NCBI GenBank assembly: GCA_947445035.1
Contig: CANFCK010000027.1
Span: 1 to 58,667 of the forward strand
Length of the DNA: 58,667 bases
Direction: 5' to 3'
Source of the DNA: Deltaproteobacteria bacterium
GTDB lineage: Bacteria > Myxococcota_A > UBA796 > SXON01
Every line of letters starts with the position of its first letter. Position 1 is the stretch's first letter. The translations under genes and the position numbers were made by a program. The notes beneath the pieces are model-generated. The model did no database searches and was not told the DNA's origin. It was given only the letters and a program-made list of their open reading frames with translations. This document shows, one piece after another, positions 8,800 through 16,757 of this stretch.

Positions 8800-8829
8800 A
8801 GTCTAAATCGCCATCCTCATTTTCGTCAA
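8800..8829 (-). promoter_or_regulatory. candidate promoter of the rubrerythrin operon
   Basis: On the minus strand TTGACG (8829-8824) is followed after 18 bases by TAGACT (8805-8800), a plausible sigma-70 pair upstream of rbr. A second AT-rich match to a -10 element, GATAAT, lies at 8792-8787. No clear PerR box (TTATAAT repeats) is visible. Confidence 0.4.
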
Positions 8830-8830
8830 G

Positions 8831-8974
8831 TCAGGTACGGCCGGGCCTCTTCGGTGCCCAGCGGTTCCAGGGCTGGTCTGCGTCTTCGATTCCGGCTTCC
8901 TCCACCTCGTCGTCGATGGTGACGTCGGGGCCAGCTCCTTTCGCGTGGCGACGCATCAGCCGTTCGTAGGCCAT
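8831..8974 (-). CDS. possible 47-residue acidic protein
   Basis: A short minus-strand frame between rbr and the divergent accC. It starts MAYERLMRRHAKGAGPDV, then an acidic stretch (DDEVEEAGIEDADQ), and ends PWNRWAPKRPGRT. Codon use resembles that of its neighbours and its composition is protein-like. No ribosome binding site is seen. Its ATG starts at 8974, one base from the -10-like hexamer of accC on the other strand. I do not recognise it. Confidence 0.4.
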   Translation of the reverse strand: MAYERLMRRHAKGAGPDVTIDDEVEEAGIEDADQPWNRWAPKRPGRT

Positions 8975-8980
8975 GATACC
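8975..8980 (+). promoter_or_regulatory. -10-like hexamer of accC
   Basis: GATACC ends eight bases before the accC ATG and no Shine-Dalgarno sequence lies between, so transcription may start at or next to the start codon. Confidence 0.35.
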
Positions 8981-8988
8981 CGGCGCCG

Positions 8989-10497
8989 ATGCGTCCGCCT
9001 CCCTTTCAGAAGGTCCTTGTCGCCAACCGCGGGGAGATCGCCGTCCGCGTCATCCGCGCCTGCCACGAGCTCGGCGTGCGGACCGTCGCGGTCTACTCCG
9101 AGGCCGATCGCACCGCGCTGCACGTCCGTAACGCTGGCGAGGCCTGGCTCGTAGGGCCGGCGCCCTCGGCAGAAAGTTACCTCCGCAGTGACGTCATCCT
9201 CGATGTGGCCAAGCGGTCAGGCGCGCAAGCCATCCATCCTGGCTATGGCTTCCTGTCCGAAAACGCTGACTTCGCGCGGGCGGTAGCAGGGGCGGGCCTG
9301 GTGTTCATCGGCCCGCCGGCCGACGCGATTGATGCGATGGGGGGGAAGACCCGCGCGCGGCAGCGGATGATCGCAGCGGGGGTGCCCGTGGTTCCCGGCA
9401 CCTCGGAGGCCATCGAGACCGAGGCGGAAGCGCTCGCGCTCGCGGAGTCGTTCGGGTTCCCGGTCATGCTCAAAGCGGCGGCGGGCGGCGGCGGAAAGGG
9501 GATGCGCAAGATTGACCGCGCCGAGGACTTTGGCAGCGCGTGGCGGTCCGTGCGGAGCGAGGCGCTCAAGAGCTTCAAGGATGACGCGGTCTACCTGGAA
9601 AAGTTCGTTGCGGACCCCAAGCACATTGAAATCCAGGTGCTCGCCGATGCCCACGGGACCACCGTTCACCTGTTCGAGCGCGACTGCTCCGTTCAGCGGC
9701 GCAATCAAAAGGTCGTGGAGGAGACGCCCTGCCCTGTCCTGCCCGCGGCCACTCGCGACGCCATGGCAAAGGTGGCAGTACAAGCGGCCGAAGCGGTGGG
9801 TTATGTGGGCGCGGGCACCATCGAGTTCCTTTACAGCCAAGCCACGGGCGACTTCTACTTCTTGGAGATGAACACCCGGCTTCAGGTGGAACACCCGATC
9901 ACCGAGATGGTGACCGGCGTTGATCTGGTCCGGGCCCAGCTCCGCATCGCCGCCGGTGAAAAACTATGGTTTTCCCAGGCTGATATCAAACAGACCGGCC
10001 ATGCGATCGAGTGTCGCGTGTACGCCGAAGATCCGGCAAACAACTTCGCGCCGGCGCCGGGCCTGATCTCCGGCTTGCGGGAGCCTGGCGGGCCGTGGGT
10101 GCGTGTCGATTCCGGGGTGTATGCCGGGTACGAGGTGCCGATCCACTACGACCCGATGGTGGCCAAGCTCATCTGCTGGGGCGCCGACCGCGAGGAGGCG
10201 ATCTCTCGCAGCATTCGTGCCCTGCGTGAGTACCGCGTCCGCGGCATCCGTACCTCCATTCCCTTCTTCAGCGCCATCCTACGCGACCCCGACTTTGTCG
10301 CTGGCAACTACTCAACCGGGTTCTTGTCACCCTCGCGTCTGGAAGAACTGTGTGCGGTCTCCCAGACCGATGAGATTGCGACGATCGCGGCAGCGCTGGC
10401 CCAGTACGAGCGGGACACCCGCCCGGCGCGCGCGGCCTCCGCCACGCCCACCCAGAGCGCTTGGAAACGCTCCGGCCGCCCGGGAGGTGACTCGTGA
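8989..10497 (+). CDS. accC: biotin carboxylase subunit of an acyl-CoA carboxylase
   Basis: Carboxylates biotin using ATP and bicarbonate. The 502-residue protein begins with the biotin carboxylase N-domain (KVLVANRGEIAVRVIRACHE), followed by the ATP-grasp glycine-rich loop KAAAGGGGKGMRK near residue 165, and EMNTRLQVEHPITE in the catalytic region. It is about 50 residues longer than E. coli AccC, with a Pro/Ala/Arg-rich tail. The next gene encodes a biotin carrier and overlaps by four bases. A carboxyltransferase subunit is not in the window, so whether the substrate is acetyl-CoA, propionyl-CoA or another acyl-CoA cannot be decided. Confidence 0.93.
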   Translation: MRPPPFQKVLVANRGEIAVRVIRACHELGVRTVAVYSEADRTALHVRNAGEAWLVGPAPSAESYLRSDVILDVAKRSGAQAIHPGYGFLSENADFARAVAGAGLVFIGPPADAIDAMGGKTRARQRMIAAGVPVVPGTSEAIETEAEALALAESFGFPVMLKAAAGGGGKGMRKIDRAEDFGSAWRSVRSEALKSFKDDAVYLEKFVADPKHIEIQVLADAHGTTVHLFERDCSVQRRNQKVVEETPCPVLPAATRDAMAKVAVQAAEAVGYVGAGTIEFLYSQATGDFYFLEMNTRLQVEHPITEMVTGVDLVRAQLRIAAGEKLWFSQADIKQTGHAIECRVYAEDPANNFAPAPGLISGLREPGGPWVRVDSGVYAGYEVPIHYDPMVAKLICWGADREEAISRSIRALREYRVRGIRTSIPFFSAILRDPDFVAGNYSTGFLSPSRLEELCAVSQTDEIATIAAALAQYERDTRPARAASATPTQSAWKRSGRPGGDS

Positions 10498-10994
10498 GCA
10501 CCCTCCGGTACACGATCACGGTAGGCGGTGCGCCTCGTTCAGCAGTGGTATCTCGCGACGACGATGGTCACTTTCGGGTCGTCCTGGACGGCGTCGCCCA
10601 CGTGGTCGACCTCGTGCGGCCGACGCCCGATGCCTTCCACATGCTCATCGACGGCCAATCGTGGGAGGCGGGGGCGGCCCCCCGGGAAGGGGGCTGGCTC
10701 ATCGACGTCTTGGGACTGTCGGCCGAGGTCGATGTCGTCGATCCGCGGCGGGCGGTCGTGGTTCGTTCGGCGGCGCGCGGGGGCAAGGTGATTTCCGCGC
10801 AGATGCCCGGCCGCGTGGTGCGGGTGTTGGTTGCGGTTGGCGATACCGTCAAGAAGGGCCAGCCGCTCTTGGTGCTCGAAGCCATGAAGATGGAGAACGA
10901 GCTCAAGGCCGCTGGCGACGGCTTGGTGGCCGAGTTGTATGTGGCCGAGGGGCAGGCGGTTGATTTGGGCGCGCGGTTGGTGAGGTTTGAGTAG
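10494..10994 (+). CDS. biotin carboxyl carrier protein
   Basis: A 166-residue protein whose C-terminal 70 residues form a biotinyl domain with the biotinylation motif EAMKME, biotinyl-Lys at residue 132. The N-terminal 85 residues contain short beta-like repeats, as in the linker domain of propionyl-CoA or acetyl-CoA carboxylase alpha chains. It looks like the C-terminal half of a single-chain alpha subunit split from the preceding biotin carboxylase. The GTG start overlaps the accC TGA (GTGA), implying coupled translation and equal amounts. Confidence 0.9.
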   Translation: MSTLRYTITVGGAPRSAVVSRDDDGHFRVVLDGVAHVVDLVRPTPDAFHMLIDGQSWEAGAAPREGGWLIDVLGLSAEVDVVDPRRAVVVRSAARGGKVISAQMPGRVVRVLVAVGDTVKKGQPLLVLEAMKMENELKAAGDGLVAELYVAEGQAVDLGARLVRFE

Positions 10995-11001
10995 GGGGTG
11001 C

Positions 11002-11007
11002 GATACT
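11002..11007 (+). promoter_or_regulatory. -10-like hexamer of the spondin-N lipoprotein gene
   Basis: GATACT ends seven bases before the ATG at 11015, with no ribosome binding site between, which is the spacing of a leaderless start. Confidence 0.4.
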
Positions 11008-11014
11008 CCTGCCC

Positions 11015-11725
11015 ATGCTCCACGTCCTCCTCGCCTGCACCACCGCCCAACCCGACTCCGCCGACACCGGTGACACCGCGGACGGCGCGGTCAGCCTGCA
11101 GCTGACCCTGGGGAACACCTCGGTGGCGAGCGCGCTGTCCACCTCCGAGGGCGCGACCGACATCGTGCTCGCTCCCGGCCTGCTCTTGGTCCACGAGCCG
11201 GGCTGGATGCTCTTCTCGGTAGGAGACACCGTCGCCGGCACCGAGCTGGAGGCCCTCGCCGAAGACGGCGACCCCGGCGCGCTCCAAACCGCGCTGGCCA
11301 ATGAAGCGGGGGTCACGCTGGTGCGGGTCATCTCCACCAAGGACGCCGTCACCTACGCCGCCGCGCCCATCCACCCCGGTGAGTCGGCGGCCACAGTCCT
11401 CACCATCGGCCCCGACGACCGCATCAGCTTCGTCGCGATGTTCGGCCAGTCGAATGATGCCGTCGTCGCGACTGCTCCTGGTGGCGTGGCGCTCGTCGCG
11501 GTCGACGGCGCCTTGCTCTCCCGGGTGCCGCTTGCGCTCTTCGACATGGGTACCGAGCTGAACCAGGAGCCCGGCGTGGGCGTCGACCAGGCGCCTCGGC
11601 AGGCCGCGGCCAACACCGGCGCCGACGAGGGCGGCACCGTCTCCGAGCTCGATGGCACCGACGTCGCAGGGTGGTCGTGGCCCGTGGTGGAGCGCTTTGT
11701 GGAGCTGGTAGCGACGGTGGAGTAG
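11015..11725 (+). CDS. spondin-N domain lipoprotein
   Basis: A 236-residue exported protein. The N-terminus MLHVLLACTTAQPDSADTGD has a lipobox (LLAC, Cys8), then the Asp/Ser/Thr-rich spacer common to lipoproteins in this window. The rest matches the bacterial spondin_N pattern in order: LAPGLLLVHEP, GLEALAEDGD-like ELEALAEDGDP, PIHPGESA, DRISFVAMFGQSNDAVVA, DMGTELNQEPGVGVDQAPRQ, and a final EGGTVSELDG. Spondin_N domains are beta-sandwiches linked to adhesion in animals; the bacterial role is unknown. The signal sequence is very short. It is probably anchored at the outer membrane or cell surface. Confidence 0.8.
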   Translation: MLHVLLACTTAQPDSADTGDTADGAVSLQLTLGNTSVASALSTSEGATDIVLAPGLLLVHEPGWMLFSVGDTVAGTELEALAEDGDPGALQTALANEAGVTLVRVISTKDAVTYAAAPIHPGESAATVLTIGPDDRISFVAMFGQSNDAVVATAPGGVALVAVDGALLSRVPLALFDMGTELNQEPGVGVDQAPRQAAANTGADEGGTVSELDGTDVAGWSWPVVERFVELVATVE

Positions 11726-11812
11726 GGCTCGCGACCCGCTTTGTCCCAGGATTTGCCCCGCTCTGACATCGGCCGCGCCGCCGTCGGTTAGCTCCGGCGC
11801 TCGCGAGGCCCC

Positions 11813-12883
11813 ATGAGCATTTTCGAGCAGCTCTCCTCCTACGACCACGAACAAGTGGTGTTTTGTCGTGACGAAAGTGTTGGCCTCAAAGCCATCATCG
11901 CCGTCCACAACACCACGCTCGGGCCCGCCCTCGGCGGCACCCGCATGCTTGACTACCCCAGCGAAGCCGACGCCGTCCGTGACGTGCTCCGGCTCTCCCG
12001 CGGCATGACCTACAAGGCGGCCGTGGCTGGCCTCGATCTGGGCGGTGGCAAGGCCGTCATCATCGGCGACCCGACCACCAAGACCGAGCAGATGTTCCGT
12101 TCGTTCGGGCGGTTCATCGGCACGCTCGGCGGTCGCTACATCACTGCCGAGGACATGAACACCACCGTGGAGGACATGGGCAACATCCGTCGCGAGACGC
12201 GGTGGGTCACCGGCTCGGAAGCGGCGCACGGCGGATCGGGTGATCCCTCGCCGGTCACCGCGTGGGGGGTCTTCCATGGCATCCGCGCCTGCCTAGAAGT
12301 CACCTATGGCAGCCCGGACGTCAGTGGGCGCACCGTCGTCATCCAGGGCGTGGGCAACGTCGGCTACTGGCTCGCGAAGTACCTCCACGAGGCCGGCGCG
12401 AAGCTGTCCTACGCCGACGTGTCCAGCCGCCGCCTCACGCGCGTGGTCGACGCGTTCGGCGGCAAGGTGCTCGAAGGCGACGAGTTCTACCGCGCCGAGG
12501 CCGACGTGCTCGCCCCCTGCGCCATCGGCGGCATCATCAACACCCGCACCATTCCGATGCTGCGCGCGCCGATCATCGCCGGCGGTGCCAACAATCAGCT
12601 TGACGACGAGCGTCGCGATGGTGAGGCGCTCACCCAACGCAACATCAGCTATGCGCCGGACTATGTCATCAACGCCGGTGGGCTCATCAACGTCTACAGC
12701 GAGCTGAAGAGCTACGGCCGCGAAAAGGCGATGCAGGACGCCGCGAACATCTTCGATACCGTCAAGCGCGTCATCAACAAGGCCAAGGTGGAGGGCAGCA
12801 CCACCGCGATGGCCGCCAACCGTGTGGCCGAAGAACGACTCGCCGCGGTCCAGCGCCTCAAGCGCGTCTGGGTACCCAGCTAA
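11813..12883 (+). CDS. leucine dehydrogenase (Leu/Phe/Val dehydrogenase family)
   Basis: NAD-dependent oxidative deamination of a branched-chain amino acid to its 2-oxo acid, cytosolic. The 356-residue length suits leucine dehydrogenase. Substrate-binding lysines fall in RGMTYKAA (K68) and GLDLGGGKAVI (K80, catalytic). The Rossmann domain has QGVGNVGYWLAKYL near residue 180. AGGANNQL and VINAGGLINVYSE are typical family blocks. A GAGG-type ribosome binding site lies in the short leader. The stop codon overlaps the end of the convergent lipoprotein gene by four bases. Specificity among Leu, Val and Phe is not certain. Confidence 0.92.
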   Translation: MSIFEQLSSYDHEQVVFCRDESVGLKAIIAVHNTTLGPALGGTRMLDYPSEADAVRDVLRLSRGMTYKAAVAGLDLGGGKAVIIGDPTTKTEQMFRSFGRFIGTLGGRYITAEDMNTTVEDMGNIRRETRWVTGSEAAHGGSGDPSPVTAWGVFHGIRACLEVTYGSPDVSGRTVVIQGVGNVGYWLAKYLHEAGAKLSYADVSSRRLTRVVDAFGGKVLEGDEFYRAEADVLAPCAIGGIINTRTIPMLRAPIIAGGANNQLDDERRDGEALTQRNISYAPDYVINAGGLINVYSELKSYGREKAMQDAANIFDTVKRVINKAKVEGSTTAMAANRVAEERLAAVQRLKRVWVPS

Positions 12884-13392
12884 CGATAGCGCAGGTCCAG
12901 CTCGGCGCGGCGCGTGTCCTTGCCGAGGCCGGCGGCGACGCTCTCCAAGAAAGCACGCTCCTTCCTACAGCTTGACGGCACGTCGATCCACTCGTAGATG
13001 CTGCCGGTAAACGTCAGGTTGGCCGAGATGATGTCTTTTTCGACCTGCTCGCGGCTCTTCACGGTCACCCGCGTCTTGCCCTTGTGTTGGTCGACGACGA
13101 CTGTCACCCGGTAGCGCACCTTTTCCGGGATGCGGGTACCGCCGTACTGGTTGTAGATGTAGTCGCTCTGCCCGACCACCCATTCGGTGGTAACGCGGCC
13201 TTCGCCCTTATTCATCCGGTCGATCGGCCAGGTGTCGCCGGCAACGGTCAGCACTTCTTCCCACACTTTGTCCGAGCCCGAATCAAAACTCACCTCGACC
13301 GGACGCTCTTCCCAAATGGGCAGCTTGTCTTCGGGAAAGGGGGGCGGCATACAGCCGACGAGGATGGGGAGCAGCAGGAAGGGAAGGCGCAT
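12880..13392 (-). CDS. lipoprotein of unknown function, BamC-like size
   Basis: A 170-residue predicted lipoprotein: MRLPFLLLPILVGCMPP has a signal segment and lipobox LVGC. The mature part holds FDSGSDKVWEEVLTVAGDTWPI and GRVTTEWV, which recalls the helix-grip domain in BamC-like or DUF3576-like outer-membrane lipoproteins, where DKVWEEVL is followed by a short hydrophobic and Thr-rich strand. This resemblance is weak. It is transcribed convergently with leucine dehydrogenase. A GTG at 13404 is an alternative start. No promoter is clear. Confidence 0.65.
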   Translation of the reverse strand: MRLPFLLLPILVGCMPPPFPEDKLPIWEERPVEVSFDSGSDKVWEEVLTVAGDTWPIDRMNKGEGRVTTEWVVGQSDYIYNQYGGTRIPEKVRYRVTVVVDQHKGKTRVTVKSREQVEKDIISANLTFTGSIYEWIDVPSSCRKERAFLESVAAGLGKDTRRAELDLRYR

Positions 13393-13436
13393 CGTGGCCC
13401 CCACGTAACGCCCCCGGGTTGGGCGCCGCTCGACAC

Positions 13437-13442
13437 GATAGC
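13437..13442 (+). promoter_or_regulatory. -10-like hexamer of the small gene at 13450
   Basis: GATAGC ends seven bases before the GTG at 13450, the same spacing seen at several other genes here. No Shine-Dalgarno sequence is present. Confidence 0.4.
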
Positions 13443-13449
13443 TGGAGCG

Positions 13450-13593
13450 GTGGTCCGGCCCTACCGCCCTCTGGTCACCACCGAGTCCGGGGTCGGCGTC
13501 GCCCGGCCGCCGACGGTCTGGTTTGGGCTCGGTGGCGCGCTCGTCATCGATCGGTTCACGGCGGTCGTGGTCGACGTGCGCTGCGTGCGATGA
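13450..13593 (+). CDS. small hypothetical protein coupled to the GT-B-like gene
   Basis: A 47-residue open frame starting at GTG (MVRPYRPLVTTESGVGVA) and ending with a hydrophobic strand-rich tail (GLGGALVIDRFTAVVVDV). Nearly all codons end in G or C. Its TGA overlaps the ATG of the next gene by four bases (ATGA), as at many real gene pairs here, and a -10-like hexamer lies seven bases upstream. These three signs support a real gene or a leader peptide that sets translation of the following gene. I do not recognise the family. Confidence 0.5.
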   Translation: MVRPYRPLVTTESGVGVARPPTVWFGLGGALVIDRFTAVVVDVRCVR

Positions 13594-14609
13594 AGCTCGC
13601 CCTCGTCGCCTCCGCTCATGGGTACGGCCACGCGACTCGCAGCGTCGTATTGGCGGATGCGTTGGTCGCTGCCGGACACCACGCTACCCTCTACACGACG
13701 GCGCCGGCTTCGGTGCTCGGCACCGCACATCCGCTCGTGCCGTGGGCTGCGGATGTCGGCTTGGTGCAGCCCGACTCCCTCCGCGAGGATGACGCGGCCA
13801 CGCTCAACGCCCTCGACGACCGCTGCGGCGATGCCGCGATCGACGAGCTTGCTGCTCAACTCTCGGCGTACCACGGCGTGGTCGTTGACATCGCGCCGGC
13901 CGCGCTGGAGGCTGCACGTCGCGCGGGCGTGCCGGCGGTGGCGATGGGGAATTTCGACTGGGCATGGATCTACGGGCACTACGAACGGCTGCGTCCGTGG
14001 GCGCAACGTTTCGCCGCGTGGCAGGGTGCGCATCCGGCGATTCAGCTTCGGCCGGGGCCCGACCTCACCGGGTTCGCATCGGTGACGCAAGGGGGGCTCC
14101 TCGCGCGGCGGTTTGCGCCGATGAGGGCGGTCGGCCGCACCCAGACCGCGATCCTCGTCGGCTTCGGTGGCTTCGGGCTTCCAGCGCTTGGCGAGCTGCT
14201 GCCGGTGATCGACGGAGTGGTCTGGCTCTTTGCGGCGCCCATGGTCGCACCAGCAAGGCCGGACTGTCGGTTCGTTGGTGAGGTGCCTTTCTCGGCGCTC
14301 CTGGCCGGCGCCGACCTCGTCCTGACGAAGCCGGGCTACGGCATGCTGGCCGAGGCCATGCTCAGCGGGGCGCGGCTCTTGTACTTCGATCGGGGTGGGT
14401 TTCCCGAAGCGCCGTACCTGGAAGCGGCCATGCGCGAGCGGGGGGACGTGAAGGTGGGCGCGCGGCCGGGCGTTGAAGGCGACGCCGCGGTACGCGAGGC
14501 GCTCCATGAGGCTGTTGCAGCCACGCTTTCAGGGCCGCGGCCGCGGCCGTTGCTTTGCGATGATGCGGAGGTGATTGTGGTGGCGGTCATGGCGGCGCTC
14601 CGCGGGTGA
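13590..14609 (+). CDS. GT-B-fold glycosyltransferase-like protein
   Basis: A 339-residue protein with the N-terminal motif ASAHGYGHATRSVVLADAL, seen in MurG-like and L-arabinokinase N-terminal domains, and a C-terminal half with ADLVLTKPGYGMLAEAM, close to the donor-binding GT-B signature of family 28 enzymes (KPGYGT.E). It may transfer a sugar to a lipid or envelope acceptor, but donor and acceptor are unknown, and related proteins exist without proven transferase activity. No transmembrane segment is evident. The ATG overlaps the preceding small frame by four bases. Confidence 0.7.
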   Translation: MKLALVASAHGYGHATRSVVLADALVAAGHHATLYTTAPASVLGTAHPLVPWAADVGLVQPDSLREDDAATLNALDDRCGDAAIDELAAQLSAYHGVVVDIAPAALEAARRAGVPAVAMGNFDWAWIYGHYERLRPWAQRFAAWQGAHPAIQLRPGPDLTGFASVTQGGLLARRFAPMRAVGRTQTAILVGFGGFGLPALGELLPVIDGVVWLFAAPMVAPARPDCRFVGEVPFSALLAGADLVLTKPGYGMLAEAMLSGARLLYFDRGGFPEAPYLEAAMRERGDVKVGARPGVEGDAAVREALHEAVAATLSGPRPRPLLCDDAEVIVVAVMAALRG

Positions 14610-14665
14610 AGCGCGCCGCGCCGACGTCGCCGTGGACGCGCTCACGCTCACGCGGACCTGGGCAT

Positions 14666-16735
14666 CTACTTCAACTGCTGCCACAAGAAGTTGTACGTCA
14701 GCCCCCACATGGTCGCCTTCTGGTCACTGGTCGAGGCGCCGCCGTGGCCGCCTTCGGTATTTTCCCACAGCAGCACCGGTTTGCCTTCGCCGAGCATCTT
14801 CGCCGCCATCTTACGCGCGTGGCCGGGGTGGACCCGATCGTCGTGGGTGGAGGTGGTGAAGAGCACCGGCGGCGACTTCCGGTCGGCCTTGTCCAGCTGG
14901 TAGGGGGAGAAGTGCTGGATGTACTCCCACTGCTTCGGGTCGTCGGGGTCGCCGTACTCGTCCATCCACGACGCACCCGCCAGGAGGTGGCTGTATCGCT
15001 TCATGTCGAGCAGGGGAACCTGACAGACGATGGCCCCGAAAAGCTCCGGATACTGCGTCATCATGTTGCCCATCAACAGGCCGCCATTGCTGCCGCCCAT
15101 GGTGCCGAGGTGCTCCGCCGTGGTGAGCTTGCGGGCCACGAGGTCCCGCGCCACCGCCGAGAAGTCCTCAAACACACGGAGACGATTCTCCTTGACCACC
15201 GAGGTGTGCCAGGCGGGCCCGAACTCCCCACCGCCGCGGATGTTGGCCAGAACGTAGACGCCGCCCTTTTCCAGCCAGCCGTTGCCGATGATGCCGTTGT
15301 AACTGGGCAGCAGCGACACCTCAAAGCCGCCGTAGCCGTACAGCAGCGTCGGGTTCTTGCCGTCCGCGGCCACGCCGATCTTCGCAACTTGGAAGTACGG
15401 GATCTTGGTCCCGTCCTTGCTCGTGGCGTAGTGCTGGGTGATTTCAAGCCCCTTGGCGTTGTACATCGCCGGCATCGCCTTCAGGAGGGCGGGGGCGCTG
15501 CCGTCGGTGCTGCCGAGGGCAAGGCGTGTGGGGGTCACGAAGTCCGTCGTCGTGATGAAGAGGTCTTCGCTAGCGTCCGAGTCCACCGCGCTGACCCCGA
15601 TGGTGCCGAACTCGGGCAGACCGGCCATCGCCTTGGTGACCCAGGCGCCGGTCTTGCGGTCGGCGATGAAAACCCGGCTCTTCACGTTGTCGAGGGTGTT
15701 GAGCACCACATGGGTCGGCGTGAACGCGACCCCATTGAGGGCCGTCGTGGCGGTAGGCGTGAAAAGTGGCTCGAACTCGCGCTTGCCCGCCATGAAATCG
15801 TCGAAGCGGGTCACCAGGAGCGAGCCGCCGGCCCAGGTCTTCCCGCCCGTGGTCCATGCGGTCCTCAACTCCACGAACAACCACTCCCGAAACACCGATG
15901 GTTGCGCGTCATCGGGGACATCGATGCGCGTAAACAGCCCACCCTGCGACACGTAGGTGCGACTGGTGAAGAAGGTCGGCGACCGCGTCGCGAAGTGCCT
16001 TGTGTACCCCGGCTCGTGGCTGGTCCACGCGCCTGCCGACACGTCGGTCACCGGCGCGGAAAACACGACCGGGGCGTCGGCGAGCGCCGTCCCGCGGTCC
16101 CACAGCCGCGCTTCGCGAGGGTAGCCAGAGGTGGTCAGCGACCCGTCGCCGGTGTCGGTCATCACCCACAGCTTGTCGGCCGTGACCCACGACACCTCGC
16201 TCTTGGCCTCGGGAAGCGAGTAGCCGTCGGCCACCCAGGACTTCGTCGCCAGGTTGAACTCGCGCTTCACGTCCGCGTCGGAGCCCCCCTTGGACAGCGC
16301 AATCAGGCAGTGCTCGTAGGCGGGCTCCAGGCAATTCGCGCCGTGCCACACCCAGGACACCGCCTCCGCTTTGCCGATGGCATCAACGTCGATGATGGTT
16401 TCCCACTTCGGCGACGCCTTCTTGTATTCGGCGAGGCTGGTCCGCCGCCACAGGCCGCGTTCGTGGTCCTTGTCCTGCCAGAAGTTGTAGTAGTGGTCCC
16501 CCATCTTCTGGACGTACGGAATGCGCGCGTCAGAGTCGAGCACGGCCTTGAACTTGCTGTGCAGCTTCTTGTAGTTGCCGTCCTGAAGCTGCGCGGTGCT
16601 TTCCTGGTTGCGCTCCTTGACCCAGGTCAGCGCCTTTTCGCCGGTCACGTCTTCCAGCCAGAGGAAGGGATCGGCGGCTTCTTCCGCGAAGGCGGTGCTG
16701 ACGGAAAAACAGAGCGAGAGGAGCGCAGTGAGCAT
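14666..16735 (-). CDS. prolyl oligopeptidase family serine peptidase (S9)
   Basis: A 689-residue exported peptidase that should cut short peptides after proline or a related residue. Residues 1-17 (MLTALLSLCFSVSTAFA) form a signal peptide. An N-terminal beta-propeller begins DPFLWLEDVTGEKALTWV. The C-terminal alpha/beta-hydrolase domain holds the catalytic Ser549 in GGSNGGLLMG, an Asp in TSTHDDRVHPGHA, and His664 in EGGHGGAS. GYGGFEVSLLP precedes the hydrolase as usual. The length suits S9A enzymes (about 700). It is probably periplasmic. The CotH-like gene upstream is on the same strand, 22 bases away. Confidence 0.92.
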   Translation of the reverse strand: MLTALLSLCFSVSTAFAEEAADPFLWLEDVTGEKALTWVKERNQESTAQLQDGNYKKLHSKFKAVLDSDARIPYVQKMGDHYYNFWQDKDHERGLWRRTSLAEYKKASPKWETIIDVDAIGKAEAVSWVWHGANCLEPAYEHCLIALSKGGSDADVKREFNLATKSWVADGYSLPEAKSEVSWVTADKLWVMTDTGDGSLTTSGYPREARLWDRGTALADAPVVFSAPVTDVSAGAWTSHEPGYTRHFATRSPTFFTSRTYVSQGGLFTRIDVPDDAQPSVFREWLFVELRTAWTTGGKTWAGGSLLVTRFDDFMAGKREFEPLFTPTATTALNGVAFTPTHVVLNTLDNVKSRVFIADRKTGAWVTKAMAGLPEFGTIGVSAVDSDASEDLFITTTDFVTPTRLALGSTDGSAPALLKAMPAMYNAKGLEITQHYATSKDGTKIPYFQVAKIGVAADGKNPTLLYGYGGFEVSLLPSYNGIIGNGWLEKGGVYVLANIRGGGEFGPAWHTSVVKENRLRVFEDFSAVARDLVARKLTTAEHLGTMGGSNGGLLMGNMMTQYPELFGAIVCQVPLLDMKRYSHLLAGASWMDEYGDPDDPKQWEYIQHFSPYQLDKADRKSPPVLFTTSTHDDRVHPGHARKMAAKMLGEGKPVLLWENTEGGHGGASTSDQKATMWGLTYNFLWQQLK

Positions 16736-16757
16736 GGGGCGTCCGGAAGCGTGCGGC

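Noticed and set aside
8787..8815. A PerR or Fur box upstream of rubrerythrin
   Set aside because: Only a weak palindrome (CTGG-GT-CCAG) is present; it does not resemble the TTATAAT-type half-sites, so no operator is called.
10568..12277. A 569-codon open frame antisense to the biotin carrier, spondin-N and leucine dehydrogenase genes
   Set aside because: High GC content leaves long stop-free antisense frames. The composition is Arg/Gly/His-rich without any motif, while the plus strand holds recognisable families.
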